Assembly (NCBI GenBank): GCA_964019415.1
Contig: OZ025889.1
Span: forward strand, 912,501 to 976,500
DNA length: 64,000 nucleotides
Direction of reading: 5' to 3'
Source: Ianthella basta
Taxonomy: Eukaryota; Porifera; Demospongiae; Verongiida; Ianthellidae
Position 1 is the stretch's first letter. Each line of letters starts with the position of its first letter. Under the pieces are notes generated by a model. The model ran no database searches. It saw only the letters and a list, made by a program, of their open reading frames with translations, and was not told the origin of the DNA. The position numbers and the translations under genes are program-made. This document shows, in pieces, positions 1 to 11,385 of the stretch.

Positions 1-352
1 TGTATGGCTGTCTCCACCACATTCCCAAACAATACTGCTCTGCCAGTGACACACTAAGGTATTGTACCTGCTGCAAGTGCTAATGTGATCATCACCCAGA
101 GTAAGGAAGCTTCCAGAAGCTGTGCAAAAAGCAACTACAAGCTAATTTCTTCACAAATTTCTCCACTCTACATTTTATGCATCCAGCTATATAAAATACA
201 ATACCAATTCACATAAACGTCTTTGCACAAGTACAAACAGTGGTGTCCAGGCCAACTCCCCTGTCCCCCCCCTCCCCACTAATTATCATGGATGGTCATT
301 GGCCTCGGTACAAAGCTAACATGCAGAGCCCTGTAAATGAACACACACATAC

Positions 353-3110
353 CCTGTGCAGTCTGTGCATCAGAAACATCTTCAACAACTGGGACGACTG
401 TTGTGGCAGATGTAGTGTCTATGAGTGAGAAAGAGTGAAATATTGCCTAACAGAGACATAAATATACTTTACTACATAGCTGTACAGGCACAGACAAGGA
501 GCAACAACAGAGCACTCTATAGTGGCTGAAGCCATTGCATTCGTCATTCTTCCAATTTCTCAACATTGTACAAGGAAGGCAAGCACTTGTGGATGTTGTT
601 GGGACCTAGTAAACTTGCTGGCATGGCTACATACACAAGTACATGCTGATGACTGCACACAGTACATGTATGGCTGTCTCCATCACCTTCCAGAACAATA
701 CTGCTCTGCAAGTGTCATGCTAAGCCATTTACTTGTTGGGAGTGCAAATGCGATGATTTCCAGAAGCTGTGCAAGAAGCAACTAAGCTAGTTTTCTGCCG
801 GAACTATACTTGTGTTTGGTGCACTCACCTATATATATAATTGCCGAGCCGAAAGGCAAGGCAAGTAATCGTGGTACGTTGTCGTACCCCGTTTGTATAA
901 AAATGTGTATGTATATATGTATATATGTATATCTGTACCAGTCAACCTGAGACACCTAGATTGTGCAATAGCCCAGTGTTCTCTGCAGGCGCTCACAACA
1001 ACAAAACGCTCTACTTGGCCACCATCGGCCATGAAACTGTTCAACATTCCACTTCATCGCAGCACGCTGCATTCAGATTGTTGTTAACGTCACCAATTGC
1101 TCCAGCAAGTACTACACACCTGTTGGCGATTCCGCCATATTGGTTGACGTCATTTGCCCCACGTGGCCAGGAACACTTTCATTGTTCCTTCGGGTGAAGG
1201 GCACAACGCACATTGTGTAGCTCAGCAGGGACAGGCTTCCCTGTGCAGCTCCAAATATGTAGGTGTCGATTGCCGATCGTCTGGCTTGCTATCTCTTCTT
1301 TCTGACAGCCAGTGAAAGCAGATTACAGTTCTATTGCCCAAATGTACTTGCCCTGGTCAAGTTACGCTCTAGCCTCACCCCCAGGCCCTTCGCGTTAATT
1401 GCGGGGGAGGAGAAGAAGGGCCTGGGAGCCACTGTTCTGTGATGTCATACTTCCGTACCGAAATGGCGCGTCAACGACGGATTGCATAAGGTTCAGTAGA
1501 CGGCAATGAGCGGGGCCTTCGTAAGGCTTTGCACATGCAGAATTTGCTTGTCAGACGTGTCTCCAAAACGATCGTTCTCGTTGTTCAGCCGAAAGGGGCT
1601 GAAGGAAGACCTTCCCAGGTGCCTTAGTCGGCTACTGTTGGTGCCAATCGAGGATGGCGACGGTTTGCCGCAGTACGTGTGCAAGCCTAGCAACAGCTCA
1701 GTCCATCGAAGAACAATGCTGCCAGACTTACTTCCAGCGAATTTGAAAAGGAACAGCAACACCTCGTAGCAGACCGACTTCCCTAAACCAGTTGGTAGCC
1801 ACAGAAATACGTCCTTCCGTTGGTAGAGATAACGAATAGCAGTCAGCTGTTCTTGCTTGAGTGCGATACTAGAAAGTCCAACGCGAGAAAGAGCGTACGA
1901 CAGAGCGTCAGTGAATAGCCTGTCCTCCGTAACCTGCGCAGTAGCCATTGCCATAGTTGACTTTTATGGACAATATACGGACGTGTCAGTTTCCGTTCCC
2001 CTACTTTTGGGGGAAATTTGCACATGCGTGAACAGTGTATACCAGGCCGTCTTTCTCGCCCACGCTAATTATCGCGAACGGCCTGGGGACGAGGCTAGTT
2101 ACGCTCATGAACTGTACTTTACTGAAATAGCTAGCTATATACATTCAAGCAAGGCTGGTTGCATTTTAATGTATGCCCTAGTATACAGTACAAATTCACA
2201 TAAAGTCCATGCACAAGTACAAACAGTGGTGTCCAGGCCATTTTTCCATCCCCACTAATTATTGTGGGTGGTAATTGGCCTCGGTACAAAGCTAACATGC
2301 ACAGTGTTGCAAATGAACACACATACCCTGTGCTGTCTGTGTACTGGGAACATCTTCAACAACTGGGACGACTGTTTCAACAGATGTGGTGTCTATGAGT
2401 GAGAAAGAGTGAAATATTGCTCGATGAAGACATTTTGCTTCTCTAGCTCCACACACACAGATAAGATGTCCAGGCCGTCTTCTCCACCCCCACAATTTAC
2501 AGTGGGCACCCTTGGTACTAGTCTAACATGAACACACATACCCTGTGCCGTCTGTACATCAGAAACGTCTTCAAGAACAGGGATGATTGTTGCATCAGAT
2601 GTAGTGTCTACATATGAGTGAGAAAGAGTGAAAGTAAAACATTGCATAATAAAGAAATTTGGTTCTCCAGTTCCACACACACAGACAAAGAACTACAACT
2701 CAGTGCTCTATAGTGGCAGCACTTCACAGGCAGCCATTTGCTCACACTCCTATATTCTTTATGTAGAACTTGTACATTGTGTACTGACCACTTTTAGCTG
2801 ACTCCTGCATTGCCGACAGCTTAGACAGAAGTGCTTTGGCGAAGTGGACATTCAATTCATTACCTGTGTCCTCAAATAGCTTAACCACGCGATCTGGCGT
2901 GATACCCTTGCCAGCCCCATACAATTTGTTGTAGACAAAACTCTTCTTTGCACTCTCGTCAAAACGCTCCAACATTCTCTTCTCTTTCTTCTTCAACATT
3001 CCACCCTCGTCCATTACAGAGATGAGGGGCTCAATATCCACTTTAGCATGAAATGAGTCTTTGAAGGGAAACATCAAGTCCTGGACACTCAACTGTCCCA
3101 CAGCAGCCAT
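353..3110 (-). CDS. Gene I: CARD-like/ZU5/Death array gene, 5' part only (runs off left edge)
   Basis: Exons seen: N1 3110-2789 and three 22-codon mini-exons at 2607-2542, 2392-2327 and 418-353. All join in phase 1 with consensus donors (gtcagt, gtatgtg). N1 encodes about 107 residues starting MAAVGQLSVQDLMF, an alpha-helical death-fold domain that I read as CARD-like. The ZU5, UPA-like and Death exons expected from genes III to VI would lie left of base 1. Unlike its paralogs, this gene has three mini-exons in series. The last two sit in a tandemly duplicated intron-plus-exon segment whose intron took in a transposon (1370-2097). The start is the ATG shared with genes V and VI. The role is inferred: cytoplasmic adaptor of apoptosis or innate immunity. 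Confidence 0.6.
1370..2097. mobile_element. DNA transposon (MULE-like, non-autonomous) with 9-bp target duplication
   Basis: The ends are imperfect inverted repeats of about 50 bp starting TAGCCTC and ending GAGGCTA; both contain a CCCCAGGCC core. The flanks carry the same 9 bp, gttacgctc, at 1361-1369 and 2098-2106, a clean target-site duplication. Nine-base duplications are typical of Mutator-like elements, and Merlin is an alternative. It lies in an intron of gene I. The interior has no transposase, only the RecQ-like fragment on the minus strand. Confidence 0.75.
1493..1954 (-). pseudogene. RecQ-family helicase N-terminal fragment inside the transposon
   Basis: The 153-codon ORF begins MAMATAQVTEDRLF. 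It contains a RecQ motif-0-like segment (KQEQLTAIRYL) followed by a Walker A-like LPTGLGKSVCYE, which closely resembles the RecQ LPTGGGKSLCYQ pattern. After about residue 85 the similarity stops and the frame continues into unrelated sequence. DEAH and all later helicase motifs are missing, so it cannot be a working helicase. It is either a captured host gene piece (Pack-MULE style) or the remains of a helicase encoded by the parent transposon. Confidence 0.6.
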
Positions 3111-4927
3111 GTTGAAGTGTACTATTCCATATGTAAGTCACACATCAGGGGTCTGGAAAGTGAGTAAACACTCACAGTAGCTACCTAGCTACATAAAACA
3201 CAGCCAAATGCACACAGATGTCTCCATACAGGACGGGCTAAATCTTGAGAAATCTGATGCTTTGATGGTACATATTAATAAAAAAAATCAAAGGTAAGGT
3301 AAACTGGGGTAATTCCGTCACTATTTCAGGGCGGGGTAATTCCGTCGTGTGAGTCTACCACTACTTATCGAAAAGGAGCGCGCTCACATCCGTTTAGGTT
3401 TAGACAGTGCAGTGGATTGGTTGTAAAACTGTGACCTTAAAGCCCACAGCCAAGGAACAAGAGTCGAGACAAAACCCTAGTGACGGAATTACCCCGGTTT
3501 ACCTTAACCCTAACCCCTAAAACTAACATAAAACTGCGTATCAGTACTAAAATCCTGAGCTGGCAAACGGCCGATGCCAACCGTCTCTCTAATAGGCTGC
3601 GTGATTGGGTTATAGTATCTATGCCTATACACACGAACATCTAGATCCAAGTTAACTTATGTATCATAGTTTCTACCACTGTGCCAAAGTTCAAAGCCTT
3701 TCTAACCCAGCATCACACTAAAATATCATCTGAAGTAGCTAATTAGCTTCAGTTCACCCATAGATAGTAAAAACCATAGATTTTACTATCTATGGTTCAC
3801 CTGGAATTAAGGCCCTGAATTTAACAGAATGGTGGGCGGTTTCTCGTTTGAAGCAGTAACTCACCTGGAATGCAATTCGGTCATCGATTTGAATTCGTTG
3901 CTACTTGATAAGGTTCTTTCTCACACACCGCACCCAATCATTGATCATAGTCAGATCATAGGGTCTATGGTCAGATGCGTGTTTAGGAGGAAAATCCCCG
4001 TGTGCGCGTATGCGTTTGTGCTTTTTCGATGACGTCATTCTAAAAATGTCTGCCTGGTCTCACTCTAAATCGCAAAGGCCCTGTTATGACAGGGCAGGCT
4101 ACAGAGCGACTGCGTATAATATCTTTAAAGTCTTGCTAATGAATGGAAGTCCAATGGCCACGGAGTCCAATTGCAAGCTTGCTTCATTAACTATTTATCC
4201 AGCATGCAAGCCTACCCACGTATAGCTAGCTACCTCTCCCAATGGACTGGTAGCTAGCTAGCCACAGTCGACAAGTGATTAACAAATATTTCGCCATCCT
4301 TAACTGCTCCAGATGACTGCTCATATATAAACTCGCGTTACTGAGTGTGTAGCGTATATCTTTTATTTTTTCGCCCTTCCAATTTTTCGTTATCTACGAA
4401 ATGTGTGGTTTTCTTCTAATTCTGTGACGAAAGTCGCCGTCTTCTAATTTCACGTCATTCTTCCAATTCGCCGTCATTATAGTGGTATTCTATTGTGGCG
4501 TCACCTTCTTTGTTAAGTATAGCTACATCTGCTGCTAGCCATTTTATTGAATTTAGCCAAGCATCTAAACATCACTAATCTGCAACTAATTCAATACAGT
4601 GCTGTGCAAGTAGCTATATAGAAATACCGTTCAAAGAAAGTTTTATTATTAATTTAATGAATTGTGTGCAAAAAGATGCAGAACAATCCAGGGTATAAAT
4701 TTGACACATAATTACCCTGTTAATTAAATGCTATAGCTAGTGGAAAAGAATTATACAATCTGTATGGTAAATATAATTATGAAAATGCAATTATACTCTA
4801 GCTTCTTACAAACACAAAATGGAGTCTATCATCATAATAATCAGCCACTATACTGATTGCCCAATATAACATGCCATGCTATATGGTACAATGTGATTGG
4901 ATGAAGCATGTGTAGAGAGTTAAAGGT
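3111..4927. other. Upstream flank of gene I, no gene recognised
   Basis: This is AT-rich intergenic sequence between the gene I start and the orphan Death exon. It holds a 212-bp MITE (3295-3506) and a short perfect hairpin at 3758-3795 (arms CCATAGATAGTAAAA). I see no conserved ORF. The gene I promoter should lie just to the right of 3110. Confidence 0.5.
3295..3506. mobile_element. 212-bp MITE with 27-bp terminal inverted repeats
   Basis: The left end TAAGGTAAACTGGGGTAATT and the right end (reverse complement) match at 26 of 27 bases. The motif ggggtaattccgtc occurs a second time just inside the left arm. There is no coding capacity. A target duplication is not clear, so the superfamily is unassigned. 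Confidence 0.65.
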
Positions 4928-5773
4928 CTATCTCCTTGCACTGGTGAGGTGCAGTACAAAATGGTTGAGATAAAAAGTGGCATCCATTGCTGCACCCCTA
5001 TTCAAAGAGGTCAGCTCAAGTGCTGTCAGTAGTCTGTAGTACGTGATGTCAGAAGGTCGGCATGTATTCCACCCACTTGAGGAGTAGTTGGTAGCATGAT
5101 TCACACTCTCTGTCTCCTGACCTCCTGCCTTCAATGTCAGCAGCCTCAATCTCATAGTCAGGGAGGCCAAGCAGTCTGCCAACCATTCTCCAAACACACA
5201 CCATCCTTCGTGAAAGGCCTATAAAGAGTGCTCCTTTTTCCTCAGGTAGAATGACTCTGTCCTTAGCTATACCAGATAGACTTACACGTGGTAGAAGGGT
5301 GGGATGGTTGGCATGCAACCAGGTGGTGAAGAGAGTTGAAGAGAGGTCATCACTGTATGCTTCTGCTTTTATCTCAGAACTGCTGTTGAACATTCCATAT
5401 TTAAAAACTGCCTGCCTGTAACTCCTTAGGATGGGGACCAGGTCATCTGATCTACCAATTTTATGTAGGCCTACTAGTACCTTGCCAAATGTGAGTGTCT
5501 GTTCACTCCCAATTGCACGTTTGAACATCTCATTAGCTCTCTCCCCAACATTGAGAGCACTCCCTGCAGTGTAGCCCGACATGACTTGATCTGTCTTAAG
5601 ACGTGAGAGACCAAGGTATTCTCCGAGCGTGACCAACTGGTCCTCTGGTATCATGATGGAGAGCAGGGCAAGAACATAGCAGTCTCTTTCCCACCATAGG
5701 GTTGAGGGGGTGGGAGGGGTAGGAGGGAGGGGCTCTAGAGGAGTACCCTGGGTGGTAACGGAGACAGTGTGAC
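4928..5773 (-). pseudogene. Orphan double-Death-domain last exon (broken copy)
   Basis: This is homologous to the D exons of genes II to VI and closest to gene VI (shared LSRLKTDQVMSG and PLEPLPPTPPT). The splice acceptor is gone: the paralogs read gcag|GTCACACTG, but here the bases before GTCACACTG are attt. One extra base after the codons for KWVEY shifts the frame near 5068, so ORF 5795-5049 stops early and the tail (DITYYRLLTALELTS) continues in another frame to 4928. It sits 3' of gene II's own D exon and is probably a relic of a deleted array gene. Confidence 0.75.
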
Positions 5774-6093
5774 AAATATACATGTCAGTGAACATTCTTT
5801 ACCAGTTGTTGAATTTCAGCAGGCCATGGCACTGCTTCGGTAGCTACTTCAAGACATTCTGTCATAATGCAGCATTGACATTCATCATGCATGCCCAAAC
5901 ATAACGAAAGTACAATTCAAAGAACATACAAACAAAACTTGAGATTGTCATGAACAGCTGTTGAAAGACAGTAAAATGACGCTGATCATGATTGGACTAT
6001 AAAAAATAACCTGAAGCATTGTTACTTGGTAACTATTATCATGAAAAGTAGTATCCATTGATTGGATAAAAGTGAGTGTAGAGAGTTAAAGGT

Positions 6094-8399
6094 CTATCTC
6101 CTTGCACTGGTGAGATTCAGTACAAAACGGTTGAGGTAAAAAATGGCATCCAGTGCTGCACCCCCACCCAGAGAGGTCATCTCAAGTGCTGTCATCAGTC
6201 TGTAGTATGTGATGTCAGAAGGTCGGCTGTATTCCACCCACTTGAGGAGTAGTTGGTAGCACAGTTCACACTCTCTGTCTCCTGACCTCCTGCCTTCAAC
6301 ATCAGCAGCCTCAATCTCATAGTCAGGGAGGCCGAGCAGTCTGCCAACCATTCTCCACACACACACCATCCTTCGGGAAAGGCCATTAAAAAGTGTCTGC
6401 TGTTCCTCAGATAGAATGACTCTGTCCTTTGCTATACCAGGTAGACCTACATGTGGCAGGAAAGTGGGATGGTTGGCATGCAACCAGGTGGTGAAGAGAG
6501 TTGAAAGGAGAAGATCACGGTCTGCTTCTGTTAGTGTCTCAGAACTGGCCTCTTTGGTTGACTGTGACATGAACTCTGATTGCCTGTAGCTCCTCAGAAT
6601 GGGGACCAGATCATCTGATCTACCAATTTCATCTAAGCCTACCAGTACTTTGCCAAAAATGAGTGCCTGTCCACTCCTGCTTGCACGTTTGAACATCTCA
6701 TATGCTTTCTCCCCAACATTGAGAGCACTCCCTGCAGTGTAGCCCGACATGACTTGATCTATCGTGCATTGTTGGAGACCAAGAGAACTTCCGAGTGTGA
6801 CCAACTGGTCCTCTGGTACCATGATGGAGAGCAGGGCAAGGACATAGCGATCTCTTTCCCACTGTATGGTTGGAGGGGGGGGCTCTGAAGGAGCACCCTG
6901 TGTGGTGATGGAGGCAGTGAGACCTGCATGAGACGGAGGTCAAGTCATAGAGTGCACATACTGCAGACTAAGGGTTAGCAATTCTTAAGTATACGCAGTT
7001 AGTTAATTTTGGCTTTTATATAATACCAAATGCATGGTTTTGGTGCATTGACTATAGGGGAGATGAAACACCAAGGTTTTCAGTATCAGACGTCCCGCTC
7101 GTGACGTCTATTTAGGAATGTGCCGGTTCAAAATGGCGTCACGTACCAGGACTCACATACGTACCTGAAGGGTGAAGATCTGAGCGCCAGTGGCAATCCA
7201 ATTCATACAGCGTTGGAACGAGCGCGAAGTTTGTTGCTCCTGTGTATTAAACATACCCCAATGCCGCCATTTTGTTGCGTCACATTCGTGATGTCTGGAT
7301 ACTCAGCGCAAGTATTAATCTGATGTAGATATAGTCCTTTGGATATACAAAAAGTGTACAAACTAGTGTATAAAAATTCCTTTAGAATTAAAAGGGATTT
7401 AGGATTGTCTGGCAGAAAAAGCATAGAAACAAGCAAGAGTAACTCAACACCCGATAAACCACATTTCTGTGAAGTTTGCTCTGCATTCCTAATTTCTTTG
7501 TAGCTACATGGGACTATATAGCTGGTGTGTTCGATAAATTGGTATTAATGACAGATGGGTCATTCTGCTACTCTCTGTCTAAATCAGCTAATCCTGCGTC
7601 CTTACATACATACCTTGGAGCTGGTGTTCTGTTGGACCATTTGACGTGTTGACACCCTTCACACTTTGTGGTCCCACTTCACAGGTGAGGTAGCAGTGAG
7701 CTGTAGGCCAGGAGCCGTCCACTGTTACTGGGTGGTGGAGGGGGAGGGAGGCTCCTCTGTTGTGCACTGTGACCAGGGACTTTGGGAGGAGGTCGGACAA
7801 TTTGGTGCCTTCTTCCAGCAACTGAGTCACGGTCTTGAGGTGTTTGAGCAAAATCTACACAAAGATGAAGTAGACAAGTAGCTCTGTCATGCCAAATTTG
7901 GGCCCCCCATAATTAGGCCCCCTGCAGAACCGAAACAGTAACCGAAATGGTTCCCCCTCTGCTAAATCACCAACGCCAGCGCAGACTAACGATCAAATTT
8001 GCCATGTACTTGTACCCTGACATCTTTCCCAAGTTGGGACACATTCTCAATCCAGGATAACATGTTTCGTTCAATGAAAGGCAATTTTGTTTATTGGATG
8101 GGCAGTTCGATTCAATTTTTAGGCGATTTTGTTCGATGAGTGGATGATTTTGTTCAATGAATAGATGGTTTCAGCTGATGTCTTCGCTGTGCACTCAACA
8201 TTCACCACAACAATGAATATCTAGAGACCAAAGAGACTTTGCCACGAAACCCTTGCAGCAGCCTTTTTCTGCCATTTTTAGCTCGGCGGAACCATTTCAG
8301 CGGGGGAACCTTTACGCCATGACAGTTCTACAACAGATCATTGACCTCCATGCACACAAGTGCAAACACACACACACATGCACACACACACACACACAT

Positions 8400-8489
<90 letters not shown>

Positions 8490-11385
8490 TGCACCTCTCC
8501 CACACACATGTACCTCTTTCATACTCAGTTCCACTCTCCACTCTTGAATTGAGGAGGGCTCACTGTTCAATTGAATCAGTTGTAAATGCACATCCAGGTA
8601 AAATGCCACAGTGCGAATCTCACATTTCATCTGCCTTGGGCACTTTACCAGTTCCTACAAGGCATAGCCACAGTTATGGCATACACAACATTTGAATCTT
8701 TACAAATGACAACTCAGTACAGTGGAACCTGTCTAAGACAACCTCCTGTGGGCCAGTTCTAGTTGACCTTTATAGAGAGGTGGCTGCTCTACAGAGGTAG
8801 ATTGCAATGTTTAGTGCTGTTTGGGGCCAGAGTGGCTGGGTATTTTAGAGAGGTGGCTGCCTAACTCAGTGACCATCTTAGACAGGTTCCACTGTATAGA
8901 GGAATGCAAGATTTCCAGGTTGCAAAGGTCATTGTACAATATACATTCACCAAATACGTAGCTGACTCACAAGCCAGACTGCCATTTTGTAAACTCTGCC
9001 TACATCAACAAAATGGCAGTCTGGCTCATGAGACTGCCAAGCATCAAGGGCTACAGGTGAATATGTAACCAAATATGGGCAGTCTGTAAGAAGTGCAACG
9101 TGTACAGTGATGACAACTGTACCTTGAGTGTGCTGTGCAGGAGTAGAGCAAAGATGATTTCAGCTGTCCACCTCTCCATCTTGTGTCTGTCAACAGGCTG
9201 ACAGACACAGACCATGACAGCTACTGATGTTACATTGACAGGCTCTTGCTGCAGTTCTGCAGGTTGTTCAACCTCCATTGCTTCTTCCTCGTCATTATTG
9301 TCACTTGCATCTTGGCGTACGAGTACTTGTTTAGCGCAGGCATCTTGGCGAATAAGTGCTTGACGACACTCCTCTGCTGATGCTTCACTGCTGGTTTTCT
9401 TCATTTCATAGTATAACTCTCTCTTCTTGGCTGCAGAGGGGTTTTCTGACTCTTGTGACATCTGCTTCAGCACCTTGGAGACATCACGAGGGCTGGCAGA
9501 GTGATTCTTTTCTAGGCTATTGGAATAGCACAGTTTTCTTGGGACCTTTCTGACACGAAGTGCACCTTCAAACCTCTTCTTCTTTGGGGTGTGTATGACA
9601 CAGAACTTGCTGAAGTGGCGTACAGGAAGGTTGACATATGGGTAGCCCTCACTGAAGAGGGCCTGCTCCTCCACTTCCACTTCCCCTCCCCTTTCGGACA
9701 CGACAACGGCTGTGGAGTAATCATCCAAAGAGCATCCTCCAAATGACAAACAGTGTGAGAGTTCAATCCACACATCAGAGTGGAACTTGCTAGACTTTAC
9801 TCTATCTGAGGTATCTACCAACTTGGCTTCAAACTCAAACACGCCACTGCAAAGAACAGAGTCTTCAAAATGGGAGAAGAACTTTTGGATCTCTGCCTCC
9901 TCTACCAACCGAAAGGAGACCTCAACTTGCTCCTCTCCCAAAATGGCTCCAGCAGGGATGTACACCGTCACTCCATAGGCAGGTGAGTACAGGACACCAC
10001 CAGTGGAGGAGAAAATGGCTGATGGATTGTCATCAAGGGAATAGTGGTACTTGAATGGAGGCAAGGATGGTGTGGTCAATACTGTCCAAAGATAAAGAAG
10101 TGAAACGCTCACAATGAAACATGCACCAGTTAGCTACACACATCAGACCAACATGCAAGTGTCTACCCAGGCCATCTGTGATACTTAGCTGGGACATACA
10201 GGAAGGACTCACCACTGTTCCCACACACACCCAAAGCAGTGCACACTCTGTAACTCTCAGAGACAGGTGAACGATCGAACTATCAGCATGGAAGCACTCA
10301 GATCAGTCGGAACTGGTCCAGTTTGACATGACAATTACTGCTACTAGTCAACCCACTATGATGCTTTGATTAGCCATGCCTGCAACTTCCCAACACATTG
10401 CACAAGGAGGAAAGCACAAGTCCTTGCAGACGTCGTTGGGACCTAGCCAACGTGCTGCATGGTATGGCTACATGCTGATGTTTGCACACATGTATGGCTG
10501 TCTCTGCCACATTCCGGAACAATACTGCTCTGCCAGTGTCATGCTAAGTCATTTATTGCTGCGAGTGCAAATTCTATGACTTCCAGAAGCTGTGCAAGAA
10601 GCAACTAAGCTAATCTTCCACTGGAACAATACTCTGTGTTTCGTGCACCCACCCATTATTATATATAAAATACAGTACTAACTCACATAAAGTTCATGCA
10701 CATATGCAAACAGTGGTGTCTGGCTATCTTCACTAATTACAGGAGACGCCCTCAGTAAAAGGCTAACATGCACAGTGTTGATGAACACACACATACCCTG
10801 TGCTGTCTGTGTACTGGGAACATCTTCAACAACTGGGATGATTGTTGTGACAGATGTAGCGTCTATGAGTGACAAGGAGTAAACGTAAGTAAAATATTGC
10901 TCGATGAAGACATTTTGCTTCTCCAGCACCACACACAGATAAATAAGTAACTACAACAGAACACTCTATAGTTGTAGCAGTTCACAGGCAGCCATTTGTT
11001 CACACTCCTATTCTTTAGGTATAGCATGCACTTGGTGAACTGACCACTTTTAGCTGACTCCTGCAATGATGACAGCTTGGACAGAAGTGTTTTGGCAAAG
11101 TGGACATTCTGTTCATTACCTGTGTCCTCAAATAGCTTAACCACACTGTCTGGTGTGATACTCTTGTCCCCATACAATTTGCCATAGACAAAACTCTTCT
11201 TTGCATTCTCATCAGAACGCCCCAACAGCTTCTTCTCTTTCTTCTCCAGCATTCCATCTTGGTCCATTGCATTGATGAGGGAAGTAATGTTCACTTCAGT
11301 GTGAAACACGGTTCTAAATTCAAACAGCAAATCTGTAAAGGAAAACATCAAGTCCTTGGTAGCCAACTACCCCCGAAACAACCAT
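6094..11385 (-). CDS. Gene II: CARD-like/ZU5/UPA-like/Death-Death protein
   Basis: Exons: N1 11385-11045, L 10862-10797, Z 10081-9123, U1 8654-8514, U2 7854-7614, D 6923-6094. Z (320 aa) contains a ZU5 domain (GGVLYSPAYGVTVYIPAGAI) and then a basic/acidic linker. U1 plus U2 (about 127 aa) follow where UPA sits in UNC5 and PIDD. D carries two Death domains; the second has the typical WRMVGRLLGLPDYEIEA helix. N1 is 341 nt against 340 in III and IV: one extra base after the first codons puts the ATG at 11385 out of frame with QLATKDLMF. Translation must use an internal ATG or start from the upstream CARD exon at 14093. All other exons are open, and the C-L'-L-Z-U1-U2-D join would give 877 aa. 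Confidence 0.75.
7615..9122. other. Gene II introns between Z, U1 and U2: CA repeat, MITE and hairpin
   Basis: The U1-U2 intron holds a (CA)n tract at about 8370-8487 close to the U1 donor. The Z-U1 intron holds a 175-bp TA-flanked MITE (8720-8894) and a hairpin with 18-bp arms (8973-8990 and 9008-9025). The same layout recurs in genes III, IV and V with different CA lengths. The many Thr/His and Cys/Val reading frames over the CA tract are not genes. Confidence 0.7.
8720..8894. mobile_element. TA-flanked MITE in the Z-U1 intron (gene II copy)
   Basis: The inverted ends read CAGTGGAACCTGTCTAAGA and are flanked by TA at 8718-8719 and 8895-8896. This fits a Tc1/mariner-type non-autonomous element. 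Orthologous copies lie at 18478-18651, 28423-28744 and 37813-38160, so insertion predates the duplication of genes II to V. Confidence 0.7.

Noticed and set aside
8253-8695. Thr/His and Cys/Val ORFs over CA repeats (also at 18041-18453, 46735-47724, 59020-59263, 61076-61348, 62041-62338)
   Set aside because: Dinucleotide repeats leave several frames open on both strands; no conserved protein part and they overlap introns.
9356-9553. Plus-strand ORFs opposite the Z and D exons (repeated in each unit)
   Set aside because: They lie antisense to conserved domain-coding exons and recur only because the exons do.
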